A program made the translations under genes and the position numbers. The notes below the pieces were generated by a model. It made no database searches. It had not been told where the DNA came from and saw only the letters and a list, made by a program, of their open reading frames with translations. From assembly GCA_029979565.1 (NCBI GenBank), contig JAPOHG010000001.1, positions 62,001 to 126,000 of the forward strand: a stretch of DNA of 64,000 nt, given 5' to 3'. The DNA comes from a bacterium. GTDB lineage: Bacteria; Bacteroidota; Bacteroidia; Flavobacteriales_D; Sanyastnellaceae. Of the stretch, positions 40,122 through 49,476 are shown piece after piece (positions within the stretch are counted from its first letter, which is position 1; each line of letters starts with the position of its first letter).

Positions 40122-40678
40122 GCTTTCCAGATGAGCTGGGCTTCATCGTACCAAGCTTCCCCAAATCGGCGAATCAAGGCCGTCTTGCAGAAGTCCAGCA
40201 CCGTGATGTTGGCCTTGGCGCCGCAGGTTCGGGCGCCGTCGCAAATCGGCCAGCGGTGGACGTTCAAGGCCGTAAAGTCCTGCAATTCTTTCAACCGAAT
40301 GGGGTACAAGTGGCATGAAATGGGTTTAGGCCACTCCGATTTCCCTTCCCGCCAAGCCGCTTCGAACGAGCATTTTGCGGTGCCGTCTGCGTCGAATGTA
40401 GCGTAAACGCATTCACGGCCATTGATGATCGGCGTGACGTATTCGCCGTCTTGGTCCACTTCGAACAAGCCCACGTCTTCAATCACGGCCAAGGCCTCGG
40501 GGCGCAATTGGCCCTTCACGACTTCAAATGCCTCTTCCAATCGCTCGACTTCTGCTTCGGTCAGCGGAGCACCACTCTCACCCTCGACGCAACAAGCACC
40601 TTTGCAAGCTTTTAGGTCGCAGGCAAAAAGCGTGTCGAATACATCCTCGGAAATCAACGTATTGCCCAATGCGATCAT
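40100..40678 (-). CDS. DUF3109 family Cys-rich protein
   Basis: CDLKACKGACCVEGESGAPLTEAEVERLEE...CVYATFDADGTAKCSFEAAWREGKSEWPKPISCHLYPIR. Confidence 0.9.
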   Translation of the reverse strand: MIALGNTLISEDVFDTLFACDLKACKGACCVEGESGAPLTEAEVERLEEAFEVVKGQLRPEALAVIEDVGLFEVDQDGEYVTPIINGRECVYATFDADGTAKCSFEAAWREGKSEWPKPISCHLYPIRLKELQDFTALNVHRWPICDGARTCGAKANITVLDFCKTALIRRFGEAWYDEAQLIWKAWKAQQG

Positions 40679-40722
40679 GGGACGAAATTAATCGAGAACG
40701 GCGAACCGGAGTATCTTTGAGT

Positions 40723-41766
40723 ATGGCACTTGGATGGAGCAACAGCCGCGCAGCAATTCGCGACCGATGGAATCGGCTGCGGCCCCTTGATCGACATCGA
40801 TTGGTCAACGCCATCCGGGCCTACCGCGGGTACAACCTCAACAAACGCGGTAACATCACGCGTCAGACGGCATGGCCGCTCAGCTTGAGTGTGGAACCTA
40901 CGACCTCGTGCAATTTGCGCTGCCCCGAGTGCCCATCAGGCTTGCGGTCCTTTACCCGGCCAACGGGCATGCTGGAGGTAAAGACCTTGAAGCGGGTGCT
41001 CGATGAAATCGGACACCACTTGGTTTACTTGAATTTGTATTTCCAGGGCGAACCCTACCTCCATCCCGAAATGAATGAATTGGTGCGTACCGGGGCCGCC
41101 CACGGGTTGTATACCTCAACCTCGACCAATGCCCATTTCTTGCGGCCCGAACGGTGCACCGAAATCGTACAATCTGGACTCAGTCGCCTGATCATCAGCG
41201 TCGACGGCATGACCCAAGACACCTATTCCTCTTACCGGGTAGGTGGACAGCTGGAAAAGGTCCTCGAAGGCACGCGAAACATGGTAGAGGCACGTCGCAC
41301 CAACGGCGGTAAGGGGCCTCACTTGGTTTGGCAGTTTTTGGTTGTCGGACCCAACGAACACGAGGTCAATACCATCAAGGCACATGCGCAGCGTATCGGT
41401 GTGGATGAATTGGTTATCAAAACCGCTCAAATCGACCAGCCTGAGGACGGACATCCCCTGCTGACCGAGTCCGCTGAGCTGCGACGTTACGACCGCAACC
41501 CCGCTGGGGAATGGACCCTGCGCAATCCGCTGGCGGACGACTGTTGGCGTATGTGGCAAGGCTGCGTGATGACGTGGGACGGACGGGTGGTGCCATGCTG
41601 TTTCGACAAGGACGCACACCACACCATGGGTCAAGTGGGTACCCATTCGTTCGAGCAAATTTGGTTCAGTCCGGAATACGATGCGTTTCGGGCTCAAATT
41701 TTCTCGAACCGATCCGCCGTTGAAATGTGCCAAAATTGTTCCGAAGGCAGCCACGCCTACGCCTGA
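40723..41766 (+). CDS. Radical SAM/SPASM domain protein
   Basis: TSCNLRCPEC cluster motif (CxxxCxxC); QGEPYLHPE; SPASM cysteines CWRMWQGCVMTWDGRVVPCCFDKD...CQNCSEG. Confidence 0.92.
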   Translation: MALGWSNSRAAIRDRWNRLRPLDRHRLVNAIRAYRGYNLNKRGNITRQTAWPLSLSVEPTTSCNLRCPECPSGLRSFTRPTGMLEVKTLKRVLDEIGHHLVYLNLYFQGEPYLHPEMNELVRTGAAHGLYTSTSTNAHFLRPERCTEIVQSGLSRLIISVDGMTQDTYSSYRVGGQLEKVLEGTRNMVEARRTNGGKGPHLVWQFLVVGPNEHEVNTIKAHAQRIGVDELVIKTAQIDQPEDGHPLLTESAELRRYDRNPAGEWTLRNPLADDCWRMWQGCVMTWDGRVVPCCFDKDAHHTMGQVGTHSFEQIWFSPEYDAFRAQIFSNRSAVEMCQNCSEGSHAYA

Positions 41767-41786
41767 GTGTGAGGTAACTTGTGGGC

Positions 41787-42869
41787 ATGGCAGAAGGCGC
41801 ACCCTTCAAATCGACCCAATGGATTACCCCCCTGCTCATCGGTACGATTGCATCAGGAGCCGTGGTTTGGTTCGGCGCGCATCATGAAGTGACCGATCCC
41901 ACATCCGGAGCAACCGCTACCTCATGGGAACTGCTCCAACAGTTTCAATGGACCCGACGGTCAACCCTGGCATTGCTCGGCGTCATCGCATGCGTTTTGA
42001 TTCGGGACTTGGGCTACATCATTCGATTGCGCGTGCTTTCCTTTCAATCCTTTTCATGGCGACAAGCCACCGAGAACATCCTGCTTTGGGAGCTGTCTTC
42101 AGCCCTTACGCCCAGCGTTGTGGGAGGTTCAGCGGTAGCCGTGGTCATCCTCAAACGCGACGGGATGCGGTGGGGCAAAAGCCTGGCAACGGTGTTTGCA
42201 ACGGCATTGATGGATGAAGCTTTTTACTTGTTTGCCGTTCCCATCGTTTTCGTGCTTGCCACCGTTGGAGGGCAATCGATTTTTCCCGAGGGCCTCGAAT
42301 CAGTTGCGTGGGTTTCGTTGTTCGGAGTGGCCTACGCATTCATCGCTACCTTGACAACCATCATTCTGCTGGGATTGGTCATTCGGCCACAAGGAACCTA
42401 CAGCGTGATACAATGGGCCCGAACGACCTGGCTCTTCCGGCGATGGAGCAGCCGTATGGACGCCTGGTCCAGTGACCTGCTTGAAGCTTCCCGCAACATT
42501 CGAAGTGCATCATGGCGGTATTGGATGCAGGGGTTCGCGGCAACCTGCTCCAGTTGGACTGCGCGCTTTGCCACCCTCAACATGGTGTTGCTGATTTTTT
42601 ACCCTTCCCTCGATCATGTGGCCGTCATGGCCCGCCAACTCATCCTTTGGCTCGTGCTCTCCATCAGCCCGACACCCGGCTCAACCGGAGCCGCCGAACT
42701 TGGTTTGCCCGCTTTTCTACATGATTTGACCGGGCTGGCATACATCGCCGCGGTGGTCTTGATTTGGCGGACATTTACGTACTTCATCTACCTGGTCGCT
42801 GGGGCCTTTGTGTTGCCCGGATGGCTGGTTCGAACCCAGCGAAAGGGGCGTACCTTTGGAACACAATGA
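41787..42869 (+). CDS. Lysylphosphatidylglycerol synthase TM-region (UPF0104/AglD-like) membrane protein
   Basis: Polytopic; RDLGYIIRLRVLS, WELSSALTPSVVGGSAVAVVILKRDGM, SPTPGSTGAAELGLPAF. Confidence 0.87.
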   Translation: MAEGAPFKSTQWITPLLIGTIASGAVVWFGAHHEVTDPTSGATATSWELLQQFQWTRRSTLALLGVIACVLIRDLGYIIRLRVLSFQSFSWRQATENILLWELSSALTPSVVGGSAVAVVILKRDGMRWGKSLATVFATALMDEAFYLFAVPIVFVLATVGGQSIFPEGLESVAWVSLFGVAYAFIATLTTIILLGLVIRPQGTYSVIQWARTTWLFRRWSSRMDAWSSDLLEASRNIRSASWRYWMQGFAATCSSWTARFATLNMVLLIFYPSLDHVAVMARQLILWLVLSISPTPGSTGAAELGLPAFLHDLTGLAYIAAVVLIWRTFTYFIYLVAGAFVLPGWLVRTQRKGRTFGTQ

Positions 42870-44035
42870 AAGACTTGAAAAAATTGGGCAAAGGCACGCG
42901 CGCCGTGCACGCCGGGGTTGAACCGGATCCATCGACCGGAGCCATCATGACCCCCATTTTCCAGACTTCTACCTACGTGCAAGAAGCCGTTGGTGTGCAC
43001 AAAGGTTGGGAGTATTCAAGGAGCCACAACCCGACCCGTGCAGCCCTTGAAACGGCTTTCGCTGAACTGGAAGGCGGAAGCCACGGATTGGCCTTTGCCT
43101 CCGGACTCGCTGCCATTGACACGATACTCAAGACCTTGAAGCCGGGAGACGAAGTAATTGCGGGGCAGGATCTGTATGGGGGGACCGCCCGGCTTTTTCG
43201 CACCAACTATGCTCCGATGGGCATCGTCTTCCATTTTGTCGATACCCAAGACCCCAGCCTCGTGAAGGCGGCCATTTCGGACAAGACCAAATTGGTTTGG
43301 CTCGAGAGCCCCACCAATCCGTTGATGCAAATCACCGACATCCGGGCCATTGCCGATCTTACCAAGCCCCGCGGCATTGTGCTCGCCGTGGACAATACGT
43401 TCGCCTCGCCTATGCTGCAGCGGCCATTGGAGCACGGTGCAGACATCGTGATGCATTCGGTCACAAAGTACCTCGGCGGCCACAGCGACGTCGTGATGGG
43501 TGCCCTCATTTCCAATGACGAAGCGATTGATGCGCCCCTTCGCACCCTCCAAAACAACTGCGGTGCCATTGCCCAGCCCTTTGACTCATTCTTGGTGCTG
43601 CGCGGATTGAAGACGTTGCACCTGCGCGTGGAACGCAGCTGCGAAAACGGCCGCAGAGTTGCCCATTGGTTGCGGGAGAATCCAAAAATTGAAAAAGTCT
43701 ACTGGCCCGGGTTTGAGGACCATCCCGGTCATGCCACGGCCGCTCGGCAAATGGACGATTTTGGCGGAATGATTGCTTTCGAAATCAAAGGGAATGACCT
43801 GGATCAAGCCAAAAGCCTCGTTGCAGCCACGCGCATTTTTGCCCTGGCTGAATCTTTGGGCGGGGTGGAGTCGCTCATCGAACACCCGGCTGCGATGACG
43901 CACGCAAGCGTTCCGGCAGAGATTCGCGCCGAATTGGGTATTTCCGATGGATTCGTTCGACTGAGCGTGGGAGTTGAAGATGCCGAGGACCTGATTGCCG
44001 ATTTGCACCAAGCCATCGAAGCCACTGTTCTCTAA
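42866..44035 (+). CDS. Trans-sulfuration PLP enzyme (cystathionine gamma-synthase/lyase-like)
   Basis: GTRAVHAGVEPDPSTGAIMTPIFQTSTYVQ, YSRSHNPTRAALE, DLYGGTARLF, HSVTKYLGGHSDVVMG, SLGGVESLIEHPAAMTHAS. Confidence 0.95.
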   Translation: MKDLKKLGKGTRAVHAGVEPDPSTGAIMTPIFQTSTYVQEAVGVHKGWEYSRSHNPTRAALETAFAELEGGSHGLAFASGLAAIDTILKTLKPGDEVIAGQDLYGGTARLFRTNYAPMGIVFHFVDTQDPSLVKAAISDKTKLVWLESPTNPLMQITDIRAIADLTKPRGIVLAVDNTFASPMLQRPLEHGADIVMHSVTKYLGGHSDVVMGALISNDEAIDAPLRTLQNNCGAIAQPFDSFLVLRGLKTLHLRVERSCENGRRVAHWLRENPKIEKVYWPGFEDHPGHATAARQMDDFGGMIAFEIKGNDLDQAKSLVAATRIFALAESLGGVESLIEHPAAMTHASVPAEIRAELGISDGFVRLSVGVEDAEDLIADLHQAIEATVL

Positions 44036-44042
44036 GCGCTGC

Positions 44043-45449
44043 ATGTCCACACCCGTACAACACAACTTAGAGCCAGAAAAAATGGCTGTAGTGGGCGCCG
44101 GTCTAGTTGGAAGCCTTTGGGCGCTGATGCTGGCGCAACGTGGGCACCACGTGGATGTTTTTGAGCGCCGTTCCGATCCGCGAGTCGGGTCGTACAAAGG
44201 AGGCAGAAGCATCAACCTCGCCCTGAGCGACCGGGGGTGGCGGGCCTTGGAGAAGGCCGGCATCGCACAGGCCGTCCGCGACATTGCCTTGCCGATTACG
44301 CACCGAACCATGCACGCGACGGACGGAACCCTCACCCGTCAACCGTACGGCCTTCCGGATGCGAAGGGAAAATTTGAAGATCCTCAGTGCATTTACTCCG
44401 TCTCGCGGGCGTTGCTCAACCGTCTATTGGTGGAAGAGTCGGAGAAACACGCCCACGTAACGTACCGGTTTGACCACCGCTGCGTCGACATTGATTTGGA
44501 GGCGAATGCGTTGACGTTCGTAAGCGGCGAAAGCGGGCGGCACGCGCAGCCATTTGACCGAATCTTCGGAACGGACGGTGCGTTCAGTGCGGTGCGGGAC
44601 CGGTTAATGCGAACCGATCGCTTCGATTTTGCCCAACGCTACCTGACCCACGGCTACAAGGAAATTGAGATGCGACCCACCGCCGACGGCCAATTCAAAA
44701 TGGAGGACGACGCATTGCACATTTGGCCACGCGGCGAGTTCATGTTGATGGGATTGCCCAACCCGGATGGCACTTTTACATGCACGGTTTTCGCTCCCTA
44801 CGATGGACCGAACGGACTGAATGGACTTGATACCCCAGAAGCGGTCACGGCTTACTTCAGCACGCACTTTCCAGATGTCATTCCGTTGATTCCTGATTTT
44901 GCCTCCCAATGGCTGGCCAACCCCACGAGTTCATTGGTCATGACCCAGTGCTACCCTTGGCACCACGGCGATGGCGTCTGCTTGATGGGAGATGCCGCGC
45001 ATGCCATCGTTCCGTTTTACGGCCAAGGCATGAACAGCGGTATGGAGGACTGCTCGGTCTTGAGCGAACTCCTCGACGGCATGGAATCTTCTAAAGATTG
45101 GGCACAAACCATGCAACAATACACGGAATTGCGAAAGCCCTCCGGCGATGCCATCCTCGAACTGGCCCTGCGGAATTACATCGAGATGCGCGACAAAACC
45201 GGGGATCCTGCTTTCCTGCTTCGCAAAAAAATAGAGGCCAAGTTGGCCACCAATTATCCCGGTCGTTGGCTTCCCCTCTATTCGCAAGTCACCTTCAGCC
45301 ATACGCCCTACGAAAAGGCATTGGAGGCTGGGCAGCGCCAGGACCGCATCATGGAAAAAATATTGGCACAAGAAGGGATTGAAGCCAATTGGGACCGGCC
45401 CGAAACCTTTGAATCGATCCTCAACGAATGGGAATCACAAAGCGCCTGA
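44043..45449 (+). CDS. kmo: Kynurenine 3-monooxygenase-like FAD-dependent monooxygenase
   Basis: VVGAGLVGSLWALMLAQRGHHVDVFERRSDPR, GRSINLALSDRGWRALE, GDAAHAIVPFYGQGMNSGMEDC. Confidence 0.9.
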   Translation: MSTPVQHNLEPEKMAVVGAGLVGSLWALMLAQRGHHVDVFERRSDPRVGSYKGGRSINLALSDRGWRALEKAGIAQAVRDIALPITHRTMHATDGTLTRQPYGLPDAKGKFEDPQCIYSVSRALLNRLLVEESEKHAHVTYRFDHRCVDIDLEANALTFVSGESGRHAQPFDRIFGTDGAFSAVRDRLMRTDRFDFAQRYLTHGYKEIEMRPTADGQFKMEDDALHIWPRGEFMLMGLPNPDGTFTCTVFAPYDGPNGLNGLDTPEAVTAYFSTHFPDVIPLIPDFASQWLANPTSSLVMTQCYPWHHGDGVCLMGDAAHAIVPFYGQGMNSGMEDCSVLSELLDGMESSKDWAQTMQQYTELRKPSGDAILELALRNYIEMRDKTGDPAFLLRKKIEAKLATNYPGRWLPLYSQVTFSHTPYEKALEAGQRQDRIMEKILAQEGIEANWDRPETFESILNEWESQSA

Positions 45450-46345
45450 CGCCGGTATTCGTCTGGATTTTGGTTGGTGGACTCAACGGCGCAGAAGCGC
45501 AATCCACCCCGTTCAATGCCGAAAGCCGGACCTTTCGCAGCCAAGGCTGGACGTGCGCCATCGGGTACCACGCCTTCAACGCCCGGCCCGATTCAGTGCC
45601 TGTCGTCTACCAAACGGTCCGTCCATCGGGCACCATTGACACCCTCCACGCCGGGACGTGGGGCCATGCGGGCAACCAAGCCCTTCGCCTGGGCATCGGC
45701 TATTGGGGGATCGCTCGGCGACCGCTTATCTGGGACCGCTGGTTCATTGAGCTGCACGGCACGCGCAATGCCGCAGCCTCCACATTCGAAGGGTTGGTGA
45801 CTGATGCGGACAGCATCTTACAGCCCAACACCCTCCTCGACAGCGGCCGTTCGATGCTGACCACCGAATTGAACTTCAAACTCCAACGGGCTTTCGAAAT
45901 CAAAACCGATTTCTTCTTTGAAGTCCAGCTTGGCATCGGGTGGGATCGGGAATGGGGAAGTGCGTTCAGCAGGAACGGGCCGGACAGCATGTTTGTGACC
46001 CGATCAGCACCTGCGACAGATCGCGTGGCATTGGAATTAGGCGCCGGGCTTGGGGTCAGGACGCGCTCCGGCCGGTACCTGCGTGTCCACGCCACGTACG
46101 ACGGCTTGCAGTTGGCACCGCTGGCGGAGGAAGGGGATGGCCGTGTGCAGTGGTACGAGGGCCAGTACCAACCGTGGAACCTCACACTTCAATGGGACCT
46201 GCTGCGCGCCAAACCACTCGAAGATTGTGCCAAACCACCTGCTCAGGACCGACCAAGCGAAGTCCTCTTCGGCGATCAAATGCAAAAAGACCGCAAGAAG
46301 CAAATGAAAAAACAGAAGCGCCGAGCCAAAAAGAACCGGTGGTAA
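45428..46345 (+). CDS. Exported hypothetical protein with strongly basic C-terminal tail
   Basis: Signal peptide to AEAQSTPF; beta-rich body; tail QMQKDRKKQMKKQKRRAKKNRW; overlaps kmo by 22 nt. Confidence 0.65.
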   Translation: MGITKRLTPVFVWILVGGLNGAEAQSTPFNAESRTFRSQGWTCAIGYHAFNARPDSVPVVYQTVRPSGTIDTLHAGTWGHAGNQALRLGIGYWGIARRPLIWDRWFIELHGTRNAAASTFEGLVTDADSILQPNTLLDSGRSMLTTELNFKLQRAFEIKTDFFFEVQLGIGWDREWGSAFSRNGPDSMFVTRSAPATDRVALELGAGLGVRTRSGRYLRVHATYDGLQLAPLAEEGDGRVQWYEGQYQPWNLTLQWDLLRAKPLEDCAKPPAQDRPSEVLFGDQMQKDRKKQMKKQKRRAKKNRW

Positions 46346-46744
46346 CTACCCGCGGTCCGCGCAAAGCTCCACCAGTACGCGGTTCGTATCCGCCGGATGC
46401 AGGAAGGCGATTTCCTTGTTGTCCGCGCCTTCCTTGGGGCCGCTGATGACGCGGTACCCCAATCCCTGCAGCCGATGAATTTCACCTCGGATGTCGTCCA
46501 CGAAAAACGCTACATGATGCAGTCCTTCACCGCGCTTGGCGATGTGCTGACCAATCGGCCCCTCCGGCGACGTACTGGCCAGTAATTCCAATTTGCTCTC
46601 ACCCGTTTGAAAAAAGCTGACATCCACCCCTTCCGACGCGACATGCTCTCGCTTGAAAGGCGATTCACCCAGAACGTCCGCGAAAATGCGTTCCGCAGCC
46701 TGCAGGTCAGCGACGGCGATTCCGATGTGTTCGATGCGTTTCAT
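46346..46744 (-). CDS. mce: Methylmalonyl-CoA epimerase
   Basis: MKRIEHIGIAVADLQAAERIFADVLG; HHVAFFVDDI; FLHPADTNRVLVELCAD. Confidence 0.93.
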   Translation of the reverse strand: MKRIEHIGIAVADLQAAERIFADVLGESPFKREHVASEGVDVSFFQTGESKLELLASTSPEGPIGQHIAKRGEGLHHVAFFVDDIRGEIHRLQGLGYRVISGPKEGADNKEIAFLHPADTNRVLVELCADRG

Positions 46745-46804
46745 GGCCGGGGTTTGGAGGTAAAAATACAGCCAAATTGACGGGGGAGTGGCTACCTTCG
46801 TTCC

Positions 46805-47608
46805 ATGACCGATACGAACAACCCCTGGATGCCGCTCGGGCTTCAAGGAAAGCACGCGGTGGTGTGCGGAGCAACCCAAGGCATCGGACTTGCGGCAGCG
46901 CAGCACCTCGCCGGGCTTGGCGCGCGCATCACCCTCATGGCACGGAACGCAGAGCGACTCGAAGAAGCACGGCTTACGCTAGACGAACCGGAACGACACG
47001 CCACGGCGCAAGCAGATTTTAGCTGTCCGGAAGAAGTGAAAGCAGCCATTGATGATGTGGTAAGTGATGGACCTGTACACATCCTCGTGAACAACACGGG
47101 CGGACCGGCAGGCGGCCCAATTGTAGAAGCCCAGGTGGATGCTTTCATGAATACGTTTCAGCAACATTTGGTCTGCAATCACTTGCTCGCGCAAGCCGTG
47201 TTGCCGGGCATGAAAGCAGCCGGATACGGTCGAATCATCAACGTTATCAGCACCAGCGTCAAGCAACCGTTGGCCAATTTGGGTGTCAGCAACACCATCC
47301 GCGGAGCTGTGGCCAATTGGGCCAAGACGTGGGCCAACGAAGTGGGAATGCATGGCGTCACGGTCAACAACGTATTGCCCGGTGCCACCAACACCGCACG
47401 CCTCGAACAGATCATTGCCAACAAGGCCGATAAAACGGGCGCATCAACCGATGAAATCCACGCCCAAATGGCCGCCGCTGTGCCCCTCAAACGCACCGGA
47501 GAACCGGAAGAAGTGGGCCGTGCTATCGCCTTTTTAGCCTCACCATCAGCGAGTTATATTTCTGGAGTCAATTTACCGGTCGACGGAGGCCGAACTTCTT
47601 CCCTGTGA
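46805..47608 (+). CDS. SDR family oxidoreductase (3-oxoacyl-ACP reductase-like)
   Basis: VCGATQGIGLAAAQHLAGLGA; LVNNTGGPAGG; Tyr-Lys region divergent; SASYISGVNLPVDGGRTSSL. Confidence 0.92.
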   Translation: MTDTNNPWMPLGLQGKHAVVCGATQGIGLAAAQHLAGLGARITLMARNAERLEEARLTLDEPERHATAQADFSCPEEVKAAIDDVVSDGPVHILVNNTGGPAGGPIVEAQVDAFMNTFQQHLVCNHLLAQAVLPGMKAAGYGRIINVISTSVKQPLANLGVSNTIRGAVANWAKTWANEVGMHGVTVNNVLPGATNTARLEQIIANKADKTGASTDEIHAQMAAAVPLKRTGEPEEVGRAIAFLASPSASYISGVNLPVDGGRTSSL

Positions 47609-47646
47609 ATTAGATTTGTCGTGCTTAAACGTTAATAGGTACGTTG

Positions 47647-49002
47647 ATGACTAACCCTCACCACGAGCAGATTGCGGCATTCATGGCCGAGGTAACTGCT
47701 CAGAATCCGAATGAACCCGAGTTCATTCAGGCGGTGCAAGAAGTTGCTGAGACCGTCATTCCTTTCATTGCTGACCATCCGAAGTATGCGGATCACCGCA
47801 TCTTGGAGCGCATGGTTGAACCGGAGCGTACCATCATGTTCCGCGTGCCCTGGACCGATGACAACGGACAGGTGCACATCAACAAAGGCTACCGAATTGA
47901 ATTCAATTCAGCCATCGGTCCTTACAAGGGCGGACTGCGGTTCCACCCTTCCGTCAACCTCAGCGTACTGAAATTTTTGGGCTTCGAGCAGGTCTTTAAA
48001 AACAGCTTAACAACGCTGCCCATGGGCGGCGGCAAAGGCGGGTCCAACTTCAATCCCAAGGGAAAGTCCGACAACGAAGTGATGCGCTTTTGCCAGAGTT
48101 TCATGACGGAACTGGCCCGCCACATCGGTCCCAATACCGACGTCCCTGCGGGCGACATCGGCGTAGGTGGTCGTGAAATCGGCTACATGTTTGGTCAATA
48201 CAAGCGCCTCCGCAATGAGTTCACCGGGGTATTGACAGGCAAAGGCCGCAATTGGGGCGGTTCTTTGATCCGCCCAGAGGCAACCGGTTACGGGGCGGTG
48301 TATTTCGCAGCAGAGATGCTTGACACCAAAGGCCAAAACTTCGAAGGCAAGCATGTGGTGATTTCCGGCTCCGGCAACGTCGCTCAATTTGCAGCGGAGA
48401 AGGCCATCCAAATGGGCGGAAAGGTGGTAACGATGTCGGATTCGTCCGGTTACATTCACGAGCCCAATGGGTTGACAACGGAACAACTCGACTGGATCAA
48501 AGACCTCAAGAATGTTCGCCGTGGCCGCATCTCGGAATTTGCTGATGCCCACGCTACGGCCTCATTCTATGCAGGTGAACGCCCATGGGGAGTGGCTTGC
48601 GAAGCGGCATTCCCATGTGCGACCCAAAACGAATTGAACGAAGCCGAAGCGAAGCAGTTGATCGCCAACGGATGCCAAGTGGTGGCTGAAGGGGCCAACA
48701 TGCCGTCGACGCCTGAAGCCATCGAGGCCTTCCAATCGGCCAAAGTCCTGTTCGCACCCGGCAAAGCATCCAATGCAGGCGGGGTAGCGACAAGCGGACT
48801 CGAAATGTCCCAGAACAGCTTGCGCATGAACTGGACCCGCGAGGAAGTTGACGATCGCTTGCTGAACATCATGAAAGACATCCACACGCAATGCGTGACC
48901 TACGGCAAGGATTCTTCCGGATATGTCGACTACGTCAAAGGCGCGAACATCGCCGGTTTCGTGAAGGTGGCGGATGCGATGATTGATCAAGGCGTCGTTT
49001 AA
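47647..49002 (+). CDS. gdhA: Glutamate dehydrogenase
   Basis: NKGYRIEFNSAIGPYKGGLRFHPSVNLSVLKFLGFEQVFKNSLTTLPMGGGKGGSNFNPKGKSDNEVMRFCQSFM. Confidence 0.97.
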   Translation: MTNPHHEQIAAFMAEVTAQNPNEPEFIQAVQEVAETVIPFIADHPKYADHRILERMVEPERTIMFRVPWTDDNGQVHINKGYRIEFNSAIGPYKGGLRFHPSVNLSVLKFLGFEQVFKNSLTTLPMGGGKGGSNFNPKGKSDNEVMRFCQSFMTELARHIGPNTDVPAGDIGVGGREIGYMFGQYKRLRNEFTGVLTGKGRNWGGSLIRPEATGYGAVYFAAEMLDTKGQNFEGKHVVISGSGNVAQFAAEKAIQMGGKVVTMSDSSGYIHEPNGLTTEQLDWIKDLKNVRRGRISEFADAHATASFYAGERPWGVACEAAFPCATQNELNEAEAKQLIANGCQVVAEGANMPSTPEAIEAFQSAKVLFAPGKASNAGGVATSGLEMSQNSLRMNWTREEVDDRLLNIMKDIHTQCVTYGKDSSGYVDYVKGANIAGFVKVADAMIDQGVV

Positions 49003-49029
49003 CCCCGCGCGTGGCGCTATCTTTGTGCC

Positions 49030-49476
49030 ATGATTACTGGATTCCAACACATGCACAGCGCGTTGCGCTGGGTGGTACTTGCGTTGCTCGTCGTGACCCT
49101 CGTCAAGGCGTGGCAAAACCGCCAATCGTCCTTCACGGCAGGTCAGGCCAAATTGGGTCTGTTCACCATGATTTCCATGCACATCCAGCTCTTGCTGGGC
49201 CTGGCCTTGTACATGATGAAGGGATGGGCGTCCATGCTGGGTCAACCCGGTGTGATGGAGTCGACCGTCATGCGCTTCTTTACCGTGGAGCACCTCGTGG
49301 GTATGCTGTTGGCCATTTTATTTGGAACGCTGGGGCACAGCCTCACCAAACGCGCTGCATCCGATGCCATGAAGCACAAGCGTCAACTGCGGTACTTTGG
49401 CATCGCCTTGCTGCTCATCGTAGCGAGCATTCCTTGGCCATTCCGACCGGGCTTCGAGGCCTACGGCTGGTTCTGA
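49030..49476 (+). CDS. Small 4-TM membrane protein (cytochrome-b-like, Bacteroidota family)
   Basis: MITGFQHMHSALRWVVLALLVVTLVKAW...MHIQLLLGLALY...EHLVGMLLAILFGTLGHS. Confidence 0.7.
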   Translation: MITGFQHMHSALRWVVLALLVVTLVKAWQNRQSSFTAGQAKLGLFTMISMHIQLLLGLALYMMKGWASMLGQPGVMESTVMRFFTVEHLVGMLLAILFGTLGHSLTKRAASDAMKHKRQLRYFGIALLLIVASIPWPFRPGFEAYGWF

